This document shows positions 35,731-46,012 of a stretch of 64,000 nucleotides of DNA, in pieces; positions within the stretch are counted from its first letter, which is position 1, and each line of letters starts with the position of its first letter. This stretch comes from Artemisia argyi (Eukaryota; Streptophyta; Magnoliopsida; Asterales; Asteraceae): NCBI GenBank assembly GCA_030686995.1, contig CM060703.1, forward strand, positions 1,334,501 through 1,398,500, in the 5' to 3' direction. Under the pieces are notes generated by a model. That model searched no databases and was not told the origin of the DNA. It saw only the letters and a program-made list of their open reading frames with translations. Position numbers and translations under genes: made by a program.

Positions 35731-37296
35731 TCAGATCTCCTCAACAATTTCTTCATTCCTCCAATTGCAGTCCCGACAACAATATAAGTGAATTACAAAC
35801 TTGCATTGCTGACATTTTAAAATCGGTTTGTATGTCACTGCTGGAAATGTGCACTGCTGGGTGCATGGACCATCGCTCTGAATCCCTTGAACAAACGAGA
35901 GAGGATGCGGGTGACGACGTTCAAACTTGTGAATACCCCCAAACTTTATATTCACATACGGATAAGCTCCTTCAAGTTGGTTGTCATAATAATCTGATAC
36001 AGATGTTTCAGATTGAAGTATGTGTGGTGCACAAACAGTATGGATTGACCAGGCACACTCATTACAGTGGTAGAAACACTTCTCTGGATTTAATCGCTTC
36101 TCACAAATTTCACAAAAGTATTCACTTTTATGATTTTCAGCCGGGTGGTAACTTAATCTCATAGGGTGCTTGTCATACTTATGCCTAATTTCACGAGGCA
36201 AAAACAAAGCACACCCGACATGCACACCAGCATCTTCACAAGTGTCACAAGTGAATGAACATTGGTAACAAATGGGACATTTACATATAAGACACGCTGT
36301 GTAGTACTGATCTCTATAAAAAGAAGTGGAAAGGAGGTGACCTGAATGAGCTTCGTGTGTGATGTTTTGAGGCAAGAAACTACAAGTAACATCAATATGG
36401 TAATCACATTCAACACAACTGTAGACAAACCCATTACACTGTAGGAAACAAACTTTGCAAAGAAACACGGATAAAAACTTATTAGGGGCATTTGAATGGA
36501 GAATGAGCGTATGTTCGGGGTGACCTGGGTATTTTTCTACTTGAGTAGGAAGCTGGGTGCACCACTCATGCAGAACAAAGTTACACGCGTCATTGACACA
36601 CTTGTAAAATGGAACACTTGTGACTGGTCTCACACATGCATTGCATAATAGTTGAACCTTCTTCATTGGGTTATGACAAGATAAAACATTTGTTTTTGAG
36701 GAACTTGGCATGTTTGTAGTATCACTGCATTCAGTACGGACCAGAATTAAGGGGTGTGGATGAAAGTTGTGTTTTATGTCGTTCCCCTCATGTGCTCCAA
36801 ATGTTCCATGTTCAACTAGTTTAGCAAACCTGTGTTTTGGTATGCTATAACTTTCATCAGGGAATGGGAGATGGAGGAGATCCGGATATTCAGAATCTTC
36901 ATAATTTTTTATGATGACCACTCTGTTTTCGGTATCTAGTAAACAAAAATTGTGGTTAAAATGAGAAGCTAAATTGTCGGACTATCAAAAAGTATAAATG
37001 CTCATAGTATCTGACTTACCACTTGATGTCGCACAAGGAATATGTGCATAGTATCTGCATTTTTCACATTTATAAATCCAGGTGTTTGGACTGCTATCAA
37101 AATCACCTTTACATACCCTGCACTTAGGAAAATATTGATATATCTGATCTTTTAATGGGAAGGAATAAGAAAGGATGAGCGGGTGAGGATGAGAGAAAAT
37201 ATCATTTGTAGCATTTTGTATCATGAGATTTTCTGGTAGGAAAGCACAGTCACTGTGGATGAAGCGGCCAGAACACGTTGTACATATATAAAAAGT
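35731..37296 (-). pseudogene. DC1-domain gene, 3' part (rest of exon 1, intron, exon 2), cut off by a copia insertion
   Basis: Exon 1 resumes at 37296 and runs to 37020 (donor GTAAGT). The intron is 37019-36936 and exon 2 is 36935-35731, ending TAA. With the 5' part at 43716-43171 (one target-site copy counted) the total is 2028 bases: 675 codons plus stop, in frame throughout. DC1 repeats seen here include YICTTCSGRFIHSDCA, SHPHPLIL, PKCRVCKGDF, YKCEKCRYYAHIPCA, LLCNACVRPV, CNFVLHEWC, CLICKCPIC and FCEICEKRLN. Plant DC1 proteins of 600-700 residues are common. Without the inserted element the gene would look functional. As it stands this part has no start codon of its own in frame upstream; the LTR frame offers only GTG. 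Confidence 0.9.
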
Positions 37297-37301
37297 ACCT
37301 T
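37297..37301 (+). repeat. 5-bp target-site duplication, left (acctt)
   Basis: Matches acctt at 43171-43175, directly flanking the two LTRs of the copia element. Confidence 0.95.
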
Positions 37302-37626
37302 TGTGACCCGATATAATCTTCACATTGCATATTAGTATTATTATTAGTTAGTTAAAAGTTAGAAGGACTATTTATGTTAAGTAGAAAGTTAATAACTAAC
37401 TTATGGTTATTTCGGTTGGACATTGACCAAACCGAATGGACACAATGGTTAGGCTAGTTCGAATGGACACAACCATTCTTTGAAAAGACACAATGGTTCA
37501 ACACAATGGTTGGAACCTTATATATATGTAATTACATGTAACATTACAATGGTTAATGAAATTTTAGTTTTACTTATTCATATTACTTTTGCAATTCACA
37601 AATCGATCCAGAAAAGTGGGACAACA
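37302..37626 (+). repeat. 5' long terminal repeat, 325 bp
   Basis: Begins tgtgacccgatataatc and ends gtgggacaaca. It contains a TATA-like cttatatatatg (37517-37528) and three copies of cacaatggtt (37441, 37489, 37502) upstream of it, which may be U3 enhancer repeats. Identical by eye to the 3' LTR. Confidence 0.95.
37517..37528 (+). promoter_or_regulatory. TATA-like box of the LTR promoter
   Basis: cttatatatatg sits about 110 bases before the LTR end, a usual place for the U3/R border. The role is inferred from position and composition. Confidence 0.5.
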
Positions 37627-37628
37627 AT

Positions 37629-37641
37629 TGGCATCAAGAGC
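37629..37641 (+). promoter_or_regulatory. Primer-binding site
   Basis: tggcatcaagagc starts two bases after the 5' LTR. It resembles the usual copia site complementary to initiator methionine tRNA (tggtatcagagc), with one substitution and one extra A. The primer identity is inferred. Confidence 0.65.
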
Positions 37642-38609
37642 AAGGATTCAATACACCGAAACAATAACAGAAATTCTGCAAACATCATCAAAATTATTCA
37701 GACTTCGAAGCCAAGAATACGCAGGATAGGAGAAGGACAAATCTGTTTTTCTTCTTGAGCGAGAGACAATCTGTTTTCTTTCTATTCTTCCAAAGAAAAC
37801 ATAAGAGAATTGAATAAGAAACGCGTAGAAAAGATAGTGCACGATCTAGTTTACGTAAGGAATTGCAAACGCCAACATCAAGCGTATTGGTGTCGAGGAA
37901 GAAAAGAGGAGACTTTGTGTAGAACAAGAGACAACTAGTTGGAGATTAACACAAAGCAAAAATCGTTGTTGTGAAAGAAAAACGTATACGTAGGAATTGA
38001 AGATCTTGGAGATAAGTGTGTGGAGATTTTGTTGTGTCGAATTTAACACAACAACAACAACAACGTACGTAGCAACAAAAAAAACCAGAAACTTTTTTTT
38101 GTTTTCGCTGCAAAGAAGAAAAGGAACAAGCAAAGATATTGATTTGTTTCAAGAATTACCAAGGCGTGGTAATATAGAACGTGTAAAGTGGTGTTTGTTT
38201 TTCGTTGATCTAATCGAACTTCTGGAATTTTCTGGTTCGACATCATCAATTCGACACAAAGAAAAATATAGGAATTGGTTGTTATTTTTGGTCCGAAGCA
38301 GAAGCCAAGAAAGAAAGCAAATTCAGTCCGAATTATTTTGTTGGAGATCAAAGTCGAATTGAACAAAAAGACAACGAAGCAAAAAAAAAAAACACAAGGG
38401 AACACACAAGGAAATTCAAATCCGTGAATTATCACAACGAGGTCAAAACAAAATTCAAACCTTTGAATTTCGTTACATTTCATATTATAGATACTCGTAT
38501 TATTACTAGGATTTCCGAAAACTATTATTGTTCCCGTAGTTTTAAGTATACCACAAAAGATTAGGAATTCTCATTGATTTAGAAAGTGAAGATCATTAAC
38601 ACTTTCAAT

Positions 38610-41600
38610 ATGGGCGATGACGCAAACGCAACAACTACATTAAAACCCTTAACACCTATTGCACAATACCAATGCCCTAAGTTAAAAAACACAAATTATA
38701 CGGTATGGGCTATACAAATTAAAGTTATATTAGAAGCACATGGTTTATGGGATACAATAGAACCTAAGGAAGGCGTAGAAGTAGATGAAAAGAAGGATAA
38801 GTCAACTATTGCCCTTCTATATCAAGCGTTATCAGAAAATGTAATTTTACAAGTAGCAAGTTGTAAAAAGGCAAAAGAATTATGGGATTCACTAAAAAGG
38901 AGACACGTAGGAGAAGAGAAAGTGCAACAAGCAAAGTTGCAATCCTTAATGATAGGATTTAATGCCCTTCAGATGAAGGATGATGAAACCGTGGATGCAT
39001 TTTCAGATAAGTTAAACGGTTATGTTACTAAGGCAAAAGAACTAGGCAAAACATTGGATGAATCACTAGTAGTTAGAAAACTATTAGACTCCACACCAGA
39101 TAGATTCATTCAGATAGTAGCATCCATAGAACAGACTAGTGATCTAGATGATATTACCCTAGATGAGATCACTGGAAAACTCAAGGCATTTGAGGAAAGA
39201 ATAAAACTCCGTAAGGGAAATCAAGTTGAAAGCCAGGATAATTTACTATTCACACAGGGTGAACACTCAGATAGAGGAAAGAAATTTGTTAAACGCGGAG
39301 GTAAACAAAATTATTCAAAGAAAAACTGGCGGAAAAACAGATATAGAAATAACTCACATGAAGGAAACTCAAACTATAAGGGAAACCCAAATAAGAATAC
39401 AAATATGAAGGATTTGAGTACCGTTAGATGTTACAAGTGCAATAAACTTGGACATTTCATGAACAGATGTAGATCAAACACAACAGCTCAGGAACATTCA
39501 AACCTTATCTTAGAAGATGAAGAACCATCACTATTAATGACCGTACATGAAACCAAATATGAAGAAGTACTGTTGAATGAAGGCCAAATTCAACCAGGAA
39601 AATATGTTTCAAAGGATGAAAGCGTATGGTATTTAGATAACGGTGCGAGTAACCATATGACAGGAACCAAAACTCATTTTAGGGACATAGATGAAAAGAT
39701 AACAGGACGAGTACGTTTTGGAGATGGGTCATATGTAGAAATAAAGGGAAAAGGCTCTATATTATTAGGTTGTATAAACCAAGAACAAAAGGTAGTAACG
39801 GATGTATATTATATACCGAACCTTAAGAGCAACATACTAAGTCTAGGACAACTTACAGAAATAGGTTGTAGAGTTATAATGGATGGGAATAAATTGACTT
39901 TGTATGACAAGAGCAGAAGGTTGTTGATGAAAGTAGAAAGATCTAAGAACAGACTTTACAGTATTAAACTACGAATAGACTCACCTATATGTCTATTAGC
40001 AAATATAGATAACCCAGCATGGTTATGGCATGCTAGATTAGGTCATCTAAACTTTGACGATATCAACAAGATGACTAGAAAGGGTCTAGTAAATGGATTA
40101 CCTAGAATAAATCCTGTAGGACAGATTTGCGATGCATGTTTATTGGGAAAGCATAGTAGAACACCATTTCCAAACCAAGCTAAATTCAGATCAGAGAACC
40201 CGTTGGATTTAATATATGGAGACCTTTGCGGTCCTATAAGTCCAGCAACACACTCAGGCAAGAAACTTATATTCTTGTTAGTAGACGATTGTACACGATT
40301 TATGTGGGCTTACTTTCTTACTTCAAAAGACCAAGCCTTTAGTACATTCAAGGAATTTAAGCATAAAGTAGAAATGGAATTGAGATTGAAAATAAGGATG
40401 TTTAGAACAGATAGAGGTGGTGAATTTACATCAAATGAATTCACACAATACTGTAAGGATAATGGGATAGCTAGACAATTGACAGCACCATACTCACCAC
40501 AACAGAATGGAGTAGTGGAGAGAAGAAATAGGACAGTGTTATCAACTACTAGAAGTATGATGAAAGCCATGAAGTTACCTTTAACTTTTTGGGCGGAAGC
40601 AGTGAAACACGCTATTTACATACTAAATAGGGTACCTACAAGAGCCCTAGTAGATAAAACTCCATATGAGGCACTCTACAGTAGGAAACCAAACCTAGAA
40701 AACCTAAGGATATTTGGATGCACAGCTTATGCTAAGGTAACAACACCTCACTTAAAGAAGCCGGATGATAGAAGCATACCAATGATCTATTTAGGAGTAG
40801 AGGAAGGATCAAAAGCATGTAGGTTATATGATCCAATAGCCAAGAAGAAATATGTTAGTAGAGACGTTAAATTTTTGGAAACTAAACCGTGGAATTGGGA
40901 CAAGAATGGAGAGGATACAAGTACACAAGACACCTTTTGGACTAGTTTTGTAGTAGAGGAAGTTGACAATGCAAACCAAATACCCGTCGACATAGGAAAT
41001 GATGATGTAATTCCAATACCGGATCCTTTACCAGATCCAACATCAGAACCAGATTCATTATCAGAACCAAACTCCCCCTCTCAACCAAACTCACCATTCA
41101 CACCACCAACATATAGTTACGAACCTAACTCACAAAGTGAAATAGAAACTACTATTAGTTCACTTAGAAGCTCATTAGGAAGCTCTGGAAGAATTGATCA
41201 TACACCAGTTAGAGGATTAAAGGATTTGAAAGCAATCTACGAAACAGCTAGTGTCGTTGAAGCACCTAGTTTACTCTTCATAGAAGAAGAACCTCGTAAC
41301 TACAAGGAAGCATCAAAAGATCATAAATGGATTGAGGCCATGAAGATTGAATTGGATTCAATAAATAAGAACAACACATGGATTCTTACTACATTGCCAG
41401 AAAATCAAAAGGCAATTGGACTCAAATGGGTATTTAAAACCAAAAGAGATGCACATGGAAATATTATCAAATACAAAGCACGGTTAGTAGCAAAAGGATA
41501 CGTACAAGAACAAGGAATAGACTTCGATGAAGTATTTGCCCCAGTTGCTAGGATAGAAACAGTTCGTTTGATATTGGCCTTAGCAGCATATTATAGTTGG

Positions 41601-42836
41601 CAAGTTCATCACTTAGACGTAAAATCAGCATTTCTACATGGAGATTTAAAAGAAGAAGTCTACGTTACACAACCTGAAGGATTCGTACAACCAGGAGAAT
41701 CAGGAAAAGTGTACAAGCTTATTAAAGCTTTATATGGATTAAGACAAGCACCGAGAGCTTGGAATGTGAAGCTTGATCAAACCTTAAAGTCATTAGATTT
41801 CAAGAAGTGTAACCTCGAACAAGCAGTATATACAAGGAGAACCAAGAACTCAACAATTATAGTTGGAGTTTATGTAGACGATTTAATAATCACAGGCACT
41901 CCAAAGAAAGAAGTAGAATTATTTAAATCCCAGATGGAAGACAAGTTTGAAATGAGCGACTTAGGATTGTTAGCTTATTACCTTGGGATAGAAGTTACAC
42001 AGACAGGAGGAGAAATTACAATCAAGCAAACAGGTTATATTAACAAGATCTTGAAGGAAACAAACATGGAAGATAGTAATGATACGAAGATACCAATGGA
42101 TCCCGGTACTAAGTTGGTCAAGGCGGAAGATGGAGAATCAGTTGACGCAACTTATTACAGAAGCTTAATTGGAAGTCTCAGGTACTTACTACATACAAGA
42201 CCAGATCTTAGTTATTCAGTCGGACTACTCAGCAGATGGATGCAAGAACCAAAAGACCATCACCTGAAAGCAGTAAAGCAAGTAATCCGATACATCAAAG
42301 GAACAAGAGAGCATGGCATAATTTACAAGAAAGAAGGCGGCTGCAAGATTACAGGATATAGTGATAGTAGCTATGGAATTAACACTGATCAAGGAAAAGG
42401 AACTACAGGCGTAGTATTTTATTTTGGAGAGTCACCCATTACATGGAGCACTCAGAAACAACCGACAGTGGCACTATCATCATGTGAATCAGAATTTATG
42501 GCGGCTACAGCAGCAGCATGTCAAGCACTATGGTTGAAAAGATTACTCAGTGAATTAACTGGAAATGAAGAACAAAAGATAACGTTAAAGATCGATAACG
42601 TTTCAGCAATAGCATTAGTGAAGAACCCAGTATTTCATGGAAGAAGTAAACACATCGACATTCGATATCATTTCATTCGAGAATGCGTAGAGAATGGACA
42701 CATCAACATAGAACATGTCAGAGGAGAACTACAAAGAGCAGATATACTAACAAAGGCTCTACCAAGATTGAAGTTCATGACAATGCGACAAATGCTCGGA
42801 GTTCAAGATTTAACAAGAAGCAACGATGAAGATTAA
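38610..42836 (+). CDS. Copia gag-pol polyprotein, 1408 residues
   Basis: The first ATG of the long frame is at 38610; the frame is open further upstream but without another ATG. Gag (about 20-230) has the LKNTNYTVWAIQIK motif. The zinc knuckle CYKCNKLGHFMNRC is near 273. Protease has LDNGASNHMTG (catalytic Asp about 342; DNG in place of the textbook DSG/DTG). The integrase zinc domain HARLGHLN...CDACLLGKH is near 473, and the D,D-E core has GDLCG (about 535), TDRGGEF (about 600) and NGVVERRN (about 635). Reverse transcriptase runs from GLKWVFK (about 938) through YVDDLIITGT (about 1088). RNase H has YSDSSYG (about 1250) and SSCESEF. The last domain ends GELQRADILTKALPRLKF. All domains are uninterrupted, so a functional polyprotein is plausible. 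A single-frame gag-pol is usual for plant copia. Confidence 0.97.
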   Translation: MGDDANATTTLKPLTPIAQYQCPKLKNTNYTVWAIQIKVILEAHGLWDTIEPKEGVEVDEKKDKSTIALLYQALSENVILQVASCKKAKELWDSLKRRHVGEEKVQQAKLQSLMIGFNALQMKDDETVDAFSDKLNGYVTKAKELGKTLDESLVVRKLLDSTPDRFIQIVASIEQTSDLDDITLDEITGKLKAFEERIKLRKGNQVESQDNLLFTQGEHSDRGKKFVKRGGKQNYSKKNWRKNRYRNNSHEGNSNYKGNPNKNTNMKDLSTVRCYKCNKLGHFMNRCRSNTTAQEHSNLILEDEEPSLLMTVHETKYEEVLLNEGQIQPGKYVSKDESVWYLDNGASNHMTGTKTHFRDIDEKITGRVRFGDGSYVEIKGKGSILLGCINQEQKVVTDVYYIPNLKSNILSLGQLTEIGCRVIMDGNKLTLYDKSRRLLMKVERSKNRLYSIKLRIDSPICLLANIDNPAWLWHARLGHLNFDDINKMTRKGLVNGLPRINPVGQICDACLLGKHSRTPFPNQAKFRSENPLDLIYGDLCGPISPATHSGKKLIFLLVDDCTRFMWAYFLTSKDQAFSTFKEFKHKVEMELRLKIRMFRTDRGGEFTSNEFTQYCKDNGIARQLTAPYSPQQNGVVERRNRTVLSTTRSMMKAMKLPLTFWAEAVKHAIYILNRVPTRALVDKTPYEALYSRKPNLENLRIFGCTAYAKVTTPHLKKPDDRSIPMIYLGVEEGSKACRLYDPIAKKKYVSRDVKFLETKPWNWDKNGEDTSTQDTFWTSFVVEEVDNANQIPVDIGNDDVIPIPDPLPDPTSEPDSLSEPNSPSQPNSPFTPPTYSYEPNSQSEIETTISSLRSSLGSSGRIDHTPVRGLKDLKAIYETASVVEAPSLLFIEEEPRNYKEASKDHKWIEAMKIELDSINKNNTWILTTLPENQKAIGLKWVFKTKRDAHGNIIKYKARLVAKGYVQEQGIDFDEVFAPVARIETVRLILALAAYYSWQVHHLDVKSAFLHGDLKEEVYVTQPEGFVQPGESGKVYKLIKALYGLRQAPRAWNVKLDQTLKSLDFKKCNLEQAVYTRRTKNSTIIVGVYVDDLIITGTPKKEVELFKSQMEDKFEMSDLGLLAYYLGIEVTQTGGEITIKQTGYINKILKETNMEDSNDTKIPMDPGTKLVKAEDGESVDATYYRSLIGSLRYLLHTRPDLSYSVGLLSRWMQEPKDHHLKAVKQVIRYIKGTREHGIIYKKEGGCKITGYSDSSYGINTDQGKGTTGVVFYFGESPITWSTQKQPTVALSSCESEFMAATAAACQALWLKRLLSELTGNEEQKITLKIDNVSAIALVKNPVFHGRSKHIDIRYHFIRECVENGHINIEHVRGELQRADILTKALPRLKFMTMRQMLGVQDLTRSNDED

Positions 42837-42845
42837 GGAGGAGAA
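42835..42845 (+). promoter_or_regulatory. Polypurine tract
   Basis: aaggaggagaa abuts the 3' LTR and overlaps the last two bases of the gag-pol stop codon; it is the expected plus-strand priming site. Confidence 0.85.
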
Positions 42846-43170
42846 TGTGACCCGATATAATCTTCACATTGCATATTAGTATTATTATTAGTTAGTTAAA
42901 AGTTAGAAGGACTATTTATGTTAAGTAGAAAGTTAATAACTAACTTATGGTTATTTCGGTTGGACATTGACCAAACCGAATGGACACAATGGTTAGGCTA
43001 GTTCGAATGGACACAACCATTCTTTGAAAAGACACAATGGTTCAACACAATGGTTGGAACCTTATATATATGTAATTACATGTAACATTACAATGGTTAA
43101 TGAAATTTTAGTTTTACTTATTCATATTACTTTTGCAATTCACAAATCGATCCAGAAAAGTGGGACAACA
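42846..43170 (+). repeat. 3' long terminal repeat, 325 bp
   Basis: Identical by eye to 37302-37626. It is followed by acctt, the right target-site copy (43171-43175). Confidence 0.95.
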
Positions 43171-43716
43171 ACCTTCGTGTTTCTTTCCACAAGCGTCACA
43201 TTCAGACAAAAGTGGTTTGGGGGAAGCCGCTAATGGGTGCCGATGGCTAGGGTGATAAATCAGCCGGTCTTCTACGGAGGCTATAGCGCAATTACCATGA
43301 ATAAGAAATTTACACCCTAAACAGCAGTAACAGAGCCCAACAGCATCATTTCTTCCACATAAAACACAAAAACCCCAATATGGCATGTGAGTTACGTGAA
43401 ATAAAGTAAGAGTATGAGCAGGGTGAGATGTGTGTTTTAACGTAACGGGAAGCTCGCCGCAGAATTTATGGAGCGAGTAGTCACATGAATGGGCACACTC
43501 ATAGTAAAATCTGTGAAACCAATTGATTTCTTCATCACACCGAGCACATTGACGACATCGAAAGTTTTGACGTGTAATTAGCTCACCACCGCCATTGTCA
43601 TCATCGTCTTCATCATCGTCATCATATTTTTCTTCGTATAGTGGATAGTTTGGTTGCAAATCAATGAGATTGAGTGGATGCTCGTGTTCAAGGATCTTCT
43701 CCCTCTCCCCCTCCAT
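43114..43716 (-). pseudogene. DC1-domain gene, 5' part of exon 1, interrupted by copia
   Basis: Starts at a true ATG (43716-43714) and encodes 182 native codons to 43171. The frame then enters the 3' LTR and ends after 18 LTR-coded residues, giving a 200-residue ORF. Seen: an acidic stretch of about a dozen Asp/Glu (residues 32-43), then DC1-type Cys/His groups CRQCARCDEEI, CAHSCDYSLHKFC, GFCVLCGRND, CCLGCKFLIHGNCA and CDACGKKHEG. The insertion falls exactly between codons inside a DC1 repeat. Upstream lies the repeated promoter segment described at 43730. Confidence 0.9.
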
Positions 43717-43729
43717 TATAATTGTATGT

Positions 43730-44060
43730 TTGTTTATTACTCTTTTAGATAGATGGAATGTTGCATTATAGACGACAAGGATTATCCTTGTTTTATGGAG
43801 AGACCCAAAAGAGTATATATTCTTTTCTTACTTGCAAAGTTTTGCATATAATGTTCCAGACAAATTCTTTTACTAAGTTAGCAAATAAACTCTTTTTCTT
43901 TAGAATAAAGTAAAGTAAAAATCACAAAGCAAAATGTATTATGCTAAACCTTGCCAATGAGAAAAGAATATTCACTCTAAAGCATGATAGATAAAAACAA
44001 AACAGGTGGAAGAAAAATGGATAAAGTAGATGAAGATGAGAGAATAAGGTAAGTATTTGA
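43730..44060. repeat. DC1-gene upstream region, member of a local dispersed repeat
   Basis: The core ctctttttctttagaataaa ... aaaatcac ... gctaaaccttgccaatgaga recurs at 44620-44940, 52685-53010, 53795-53885 and 54815-54970. Being next to the DC1 start codon, this copy probably includes the gene's promoter or 5' UTR, so the others may be remnants of lost tandem DC1 genes. Confidence 0.75.
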
Positions 44061-44610
44061 TTGGTATTGTACGTGTCCGTAACTCAAATAATGACACGTT
44101 ATATCCACTCAGCTACCTCACCCTTCCCATTTTTTAATCAAATAATAGTTCTTGGGTAAATTCAACTATTTTTACTGCAAGCCCAAATTGGGTTGATTGG
44201 GCTTATTTTTATGTTTGAAAACCGTGAATAAAAATATTGACTACTTAAAAGATTTTGAAGTAATGCTAACATGCTTCTATTGTACAGGGTCTGTGAAACT
44301 GTGTTTAACGGGATGCAGTTGCTGCGGATGAATTTTTTTTTTTTAATTTTAGCTACAAAATAAAGTTTGATGTAAGTAACGAGCACGTTGCGGTGATGTA
44401 TTATTTGATAAATCTATTATGACATATTAATTAAAATCATTTAATTACTTTACAATCTTTGCATAAAAAATATTGTGTATGTCTACATAATTTGATATTT
44501 ATGCATTTTCGTATAACCAAATTATGTAATACAGTTCGTAGTCTTTATCTATTACTCTAACGTAATTAAAAACCATAAAAGTTGGCGTTTTTAGATGTAA
44601 CGTTTGCATA
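44061..44610. other. Gene-free stretch
   Basis: No exon is recognised; short minus ORFs are spurious. Confidence 0.4.
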
Positions 44611-45592
44611 AAAAATCATGTATATTCTTTTCTTATTTGCAAAGTTTTGCATATTTGGTGATTTTACATTCTTTATTAAAGACCTATAATGTTCCCGACA
44701 AATTCTTTTACCAAGCTAGCAAATAAACTCTTTTTCTTTAGAATAAAGTAAAGTAAAAATCACAAAGCAAATTTTAATATGCTATACCTTGCTAATGAGA
44801 AAAGAATATACACTCTAAAGCATGATAGATAGATAAAAAAAAAAAAAAAAAAAATGTGGAAGAAAAATGGAAAAAGTAGATGAAGATGAAGATGAGAGAA
44901 CAAAGAGAGAAATACTATTTTTAAATTATCTCTGAATTTGTGTTTTGTCTTTTGGCATGTGATATAACTGTTTCTTTATTTCTGTTTTCTTTTTTGTCAG
45001 ATAAAAACTCAAGTTTAGTTTTTTTTATTAATTGAGCTTATAATTTTAGAAAATCATTCTCCAATTCGTAAATTGTATTTTAAAAAAGAGAAAACAAGTT
45101 GATACGAGATTTTATATATGCTACGATTTTTTGGCGTAAATAATTTGATTATGATATAGTAATTAAGTTTTTGAACTAGTTAATATAGTGATGCCACTCC
45201 GAAGGATGTTTGCATGTTTGTTTGGGTTTAAAAATTGCCTTACAACCTTACTGTGTACAACTATTAAATTATTGCTTAAAGTTTAATGTATGTTATAAAA
45301 GTGTATCCAAAGAGAAAACTAAGTTCTAAATTAGCGGGTCAACAAGTCAAACGGTCAATAGGTAAATTCAATTTTGATTATGGTATAGTGATTTAGTTTT
45401 ACTCCTGGATGCGCCACTACTCTAAAGTGGTTTTTTTACTAAGTTGATGCAATAAATTAGCGGTTCAACAAGTCAAACGGTCAATAGGTCAAGTTGTGTC
45501 ATATGATGTTTTTTCAACGATTAAAATTGAGATTTGTTTTTTTTCTATAACTAATTGACAATGCAATGTGCATGTACTTGTTTCTAAAAGAT

Positions 45593-45624
<32 letters not shown>

Positions 45625-45660
45625 CATAGTGATAAAACTAAGAAAACTTAAACAAATCTT
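44611..45660. repeat. Duplicated intergenic segment, copy 1
   Basis: Colinear with about 52680-53775: same order of ttttgcatatttggtgattt, the DC1-upstream core, cttttggcatgtgatataac, ttgatacgagattttatata and aatgcaatgtgcatgta. No coding capacity. Confidence 0.75.
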
Positions 45661-45694
45661 TAATTGTAATATTGTTTATAATTACTGAGAACAT

Positions 45695-45698
<4 letters not shown>

Positions 45699-45767
<69 letters not shown>
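45699..45767 (+). repeat. (TA)n microsatellite, about 34 units
   Basis: Uninterrupted alternating TA over 69 bp; able to form a long self-paired structure. Confidence 0.95.
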
Positions 45768-45769
<2 letters not shown>

Positions 45770-45932
45770 TTTATCAACTTTTGAAAACAAGTAACATTTA
45801 CCTAGACACAAATACAAAATTGCAAACACAACAAATAGAACACACAGATGCACCATATGATGGTTGAGCCACACAAAAAATATTACAAATTGCTATATCT
45901 AGGATACTTTTCAATTTTATCCAAACTAGGTA

Positions 45933-45935
<3 letters not shown>

Positions 45936-45976
<41 letters not shown>
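45936..45976 (+). repeat. Poly(T) run, 41 bp
   Basis: Immediately left of the Helitron-like terminus at 45982. Confidence 0.95.
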
Positions 45977-45981
45977 CAATA

Positions 45982-46012
45982 CTAGTTATAATACCCGTGC
46001 ACGCACAGAATT
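45982..46012 (-). mobile_element. Helitron-like 3' terminus (minus strand)
   Basis: On the minus strand: tgcgtgcacgggtattataa followed by CTAG and T. The short GC hairpin plus CTAG fits a Helitron end; the opposite TC end was not located. Confidence 0.4.

Larger units (their letters stand above)
37302..43170 (+). mobile_element. Complete Ty1/copia LTR retrotransposon, 5869 bp
   Basis: Order: 5' LTR 37302-37626, primer-binding site, leader of about 980 bp, single gag-pol ORF 38610-42836, polypurine tract 42835-42845, 3' LTR 42846-43170, 5-bp duplication acctt on both sides. The two 325-bp LTRs are identical by eye, begin TG and end CA, and the ORF has no break. By the usual logic (LTRs are identical at insertion) this is a very young copy and may still be active. 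It sits antisense in exon 1 of a DC1-domain gene. The integrase-before-RT order defines copia; I cannot fix the clade. Confidence 0.97.

Noticed and set aside
37480..38483. ORFs in the copia LTR and leader
   Set aside because: The same ORF start appears in both LTRs and none has a domain; the leader is non-coding in this group.
40043..40993. Minus-strand ORFs within gag-pol
   Set aside because: Antisense shadows of the integrase region.
37302..43170. Endogenous plant virus
   Set aside because: Domain order and LTRs are those of a copia retrotransposon, and there is no envelope or movement-protein reading frame.
45638..45874. 78-residue ORF with an Ile/Tyr repeat
   Set aside because: Translation of the (TA)n microsatellite.
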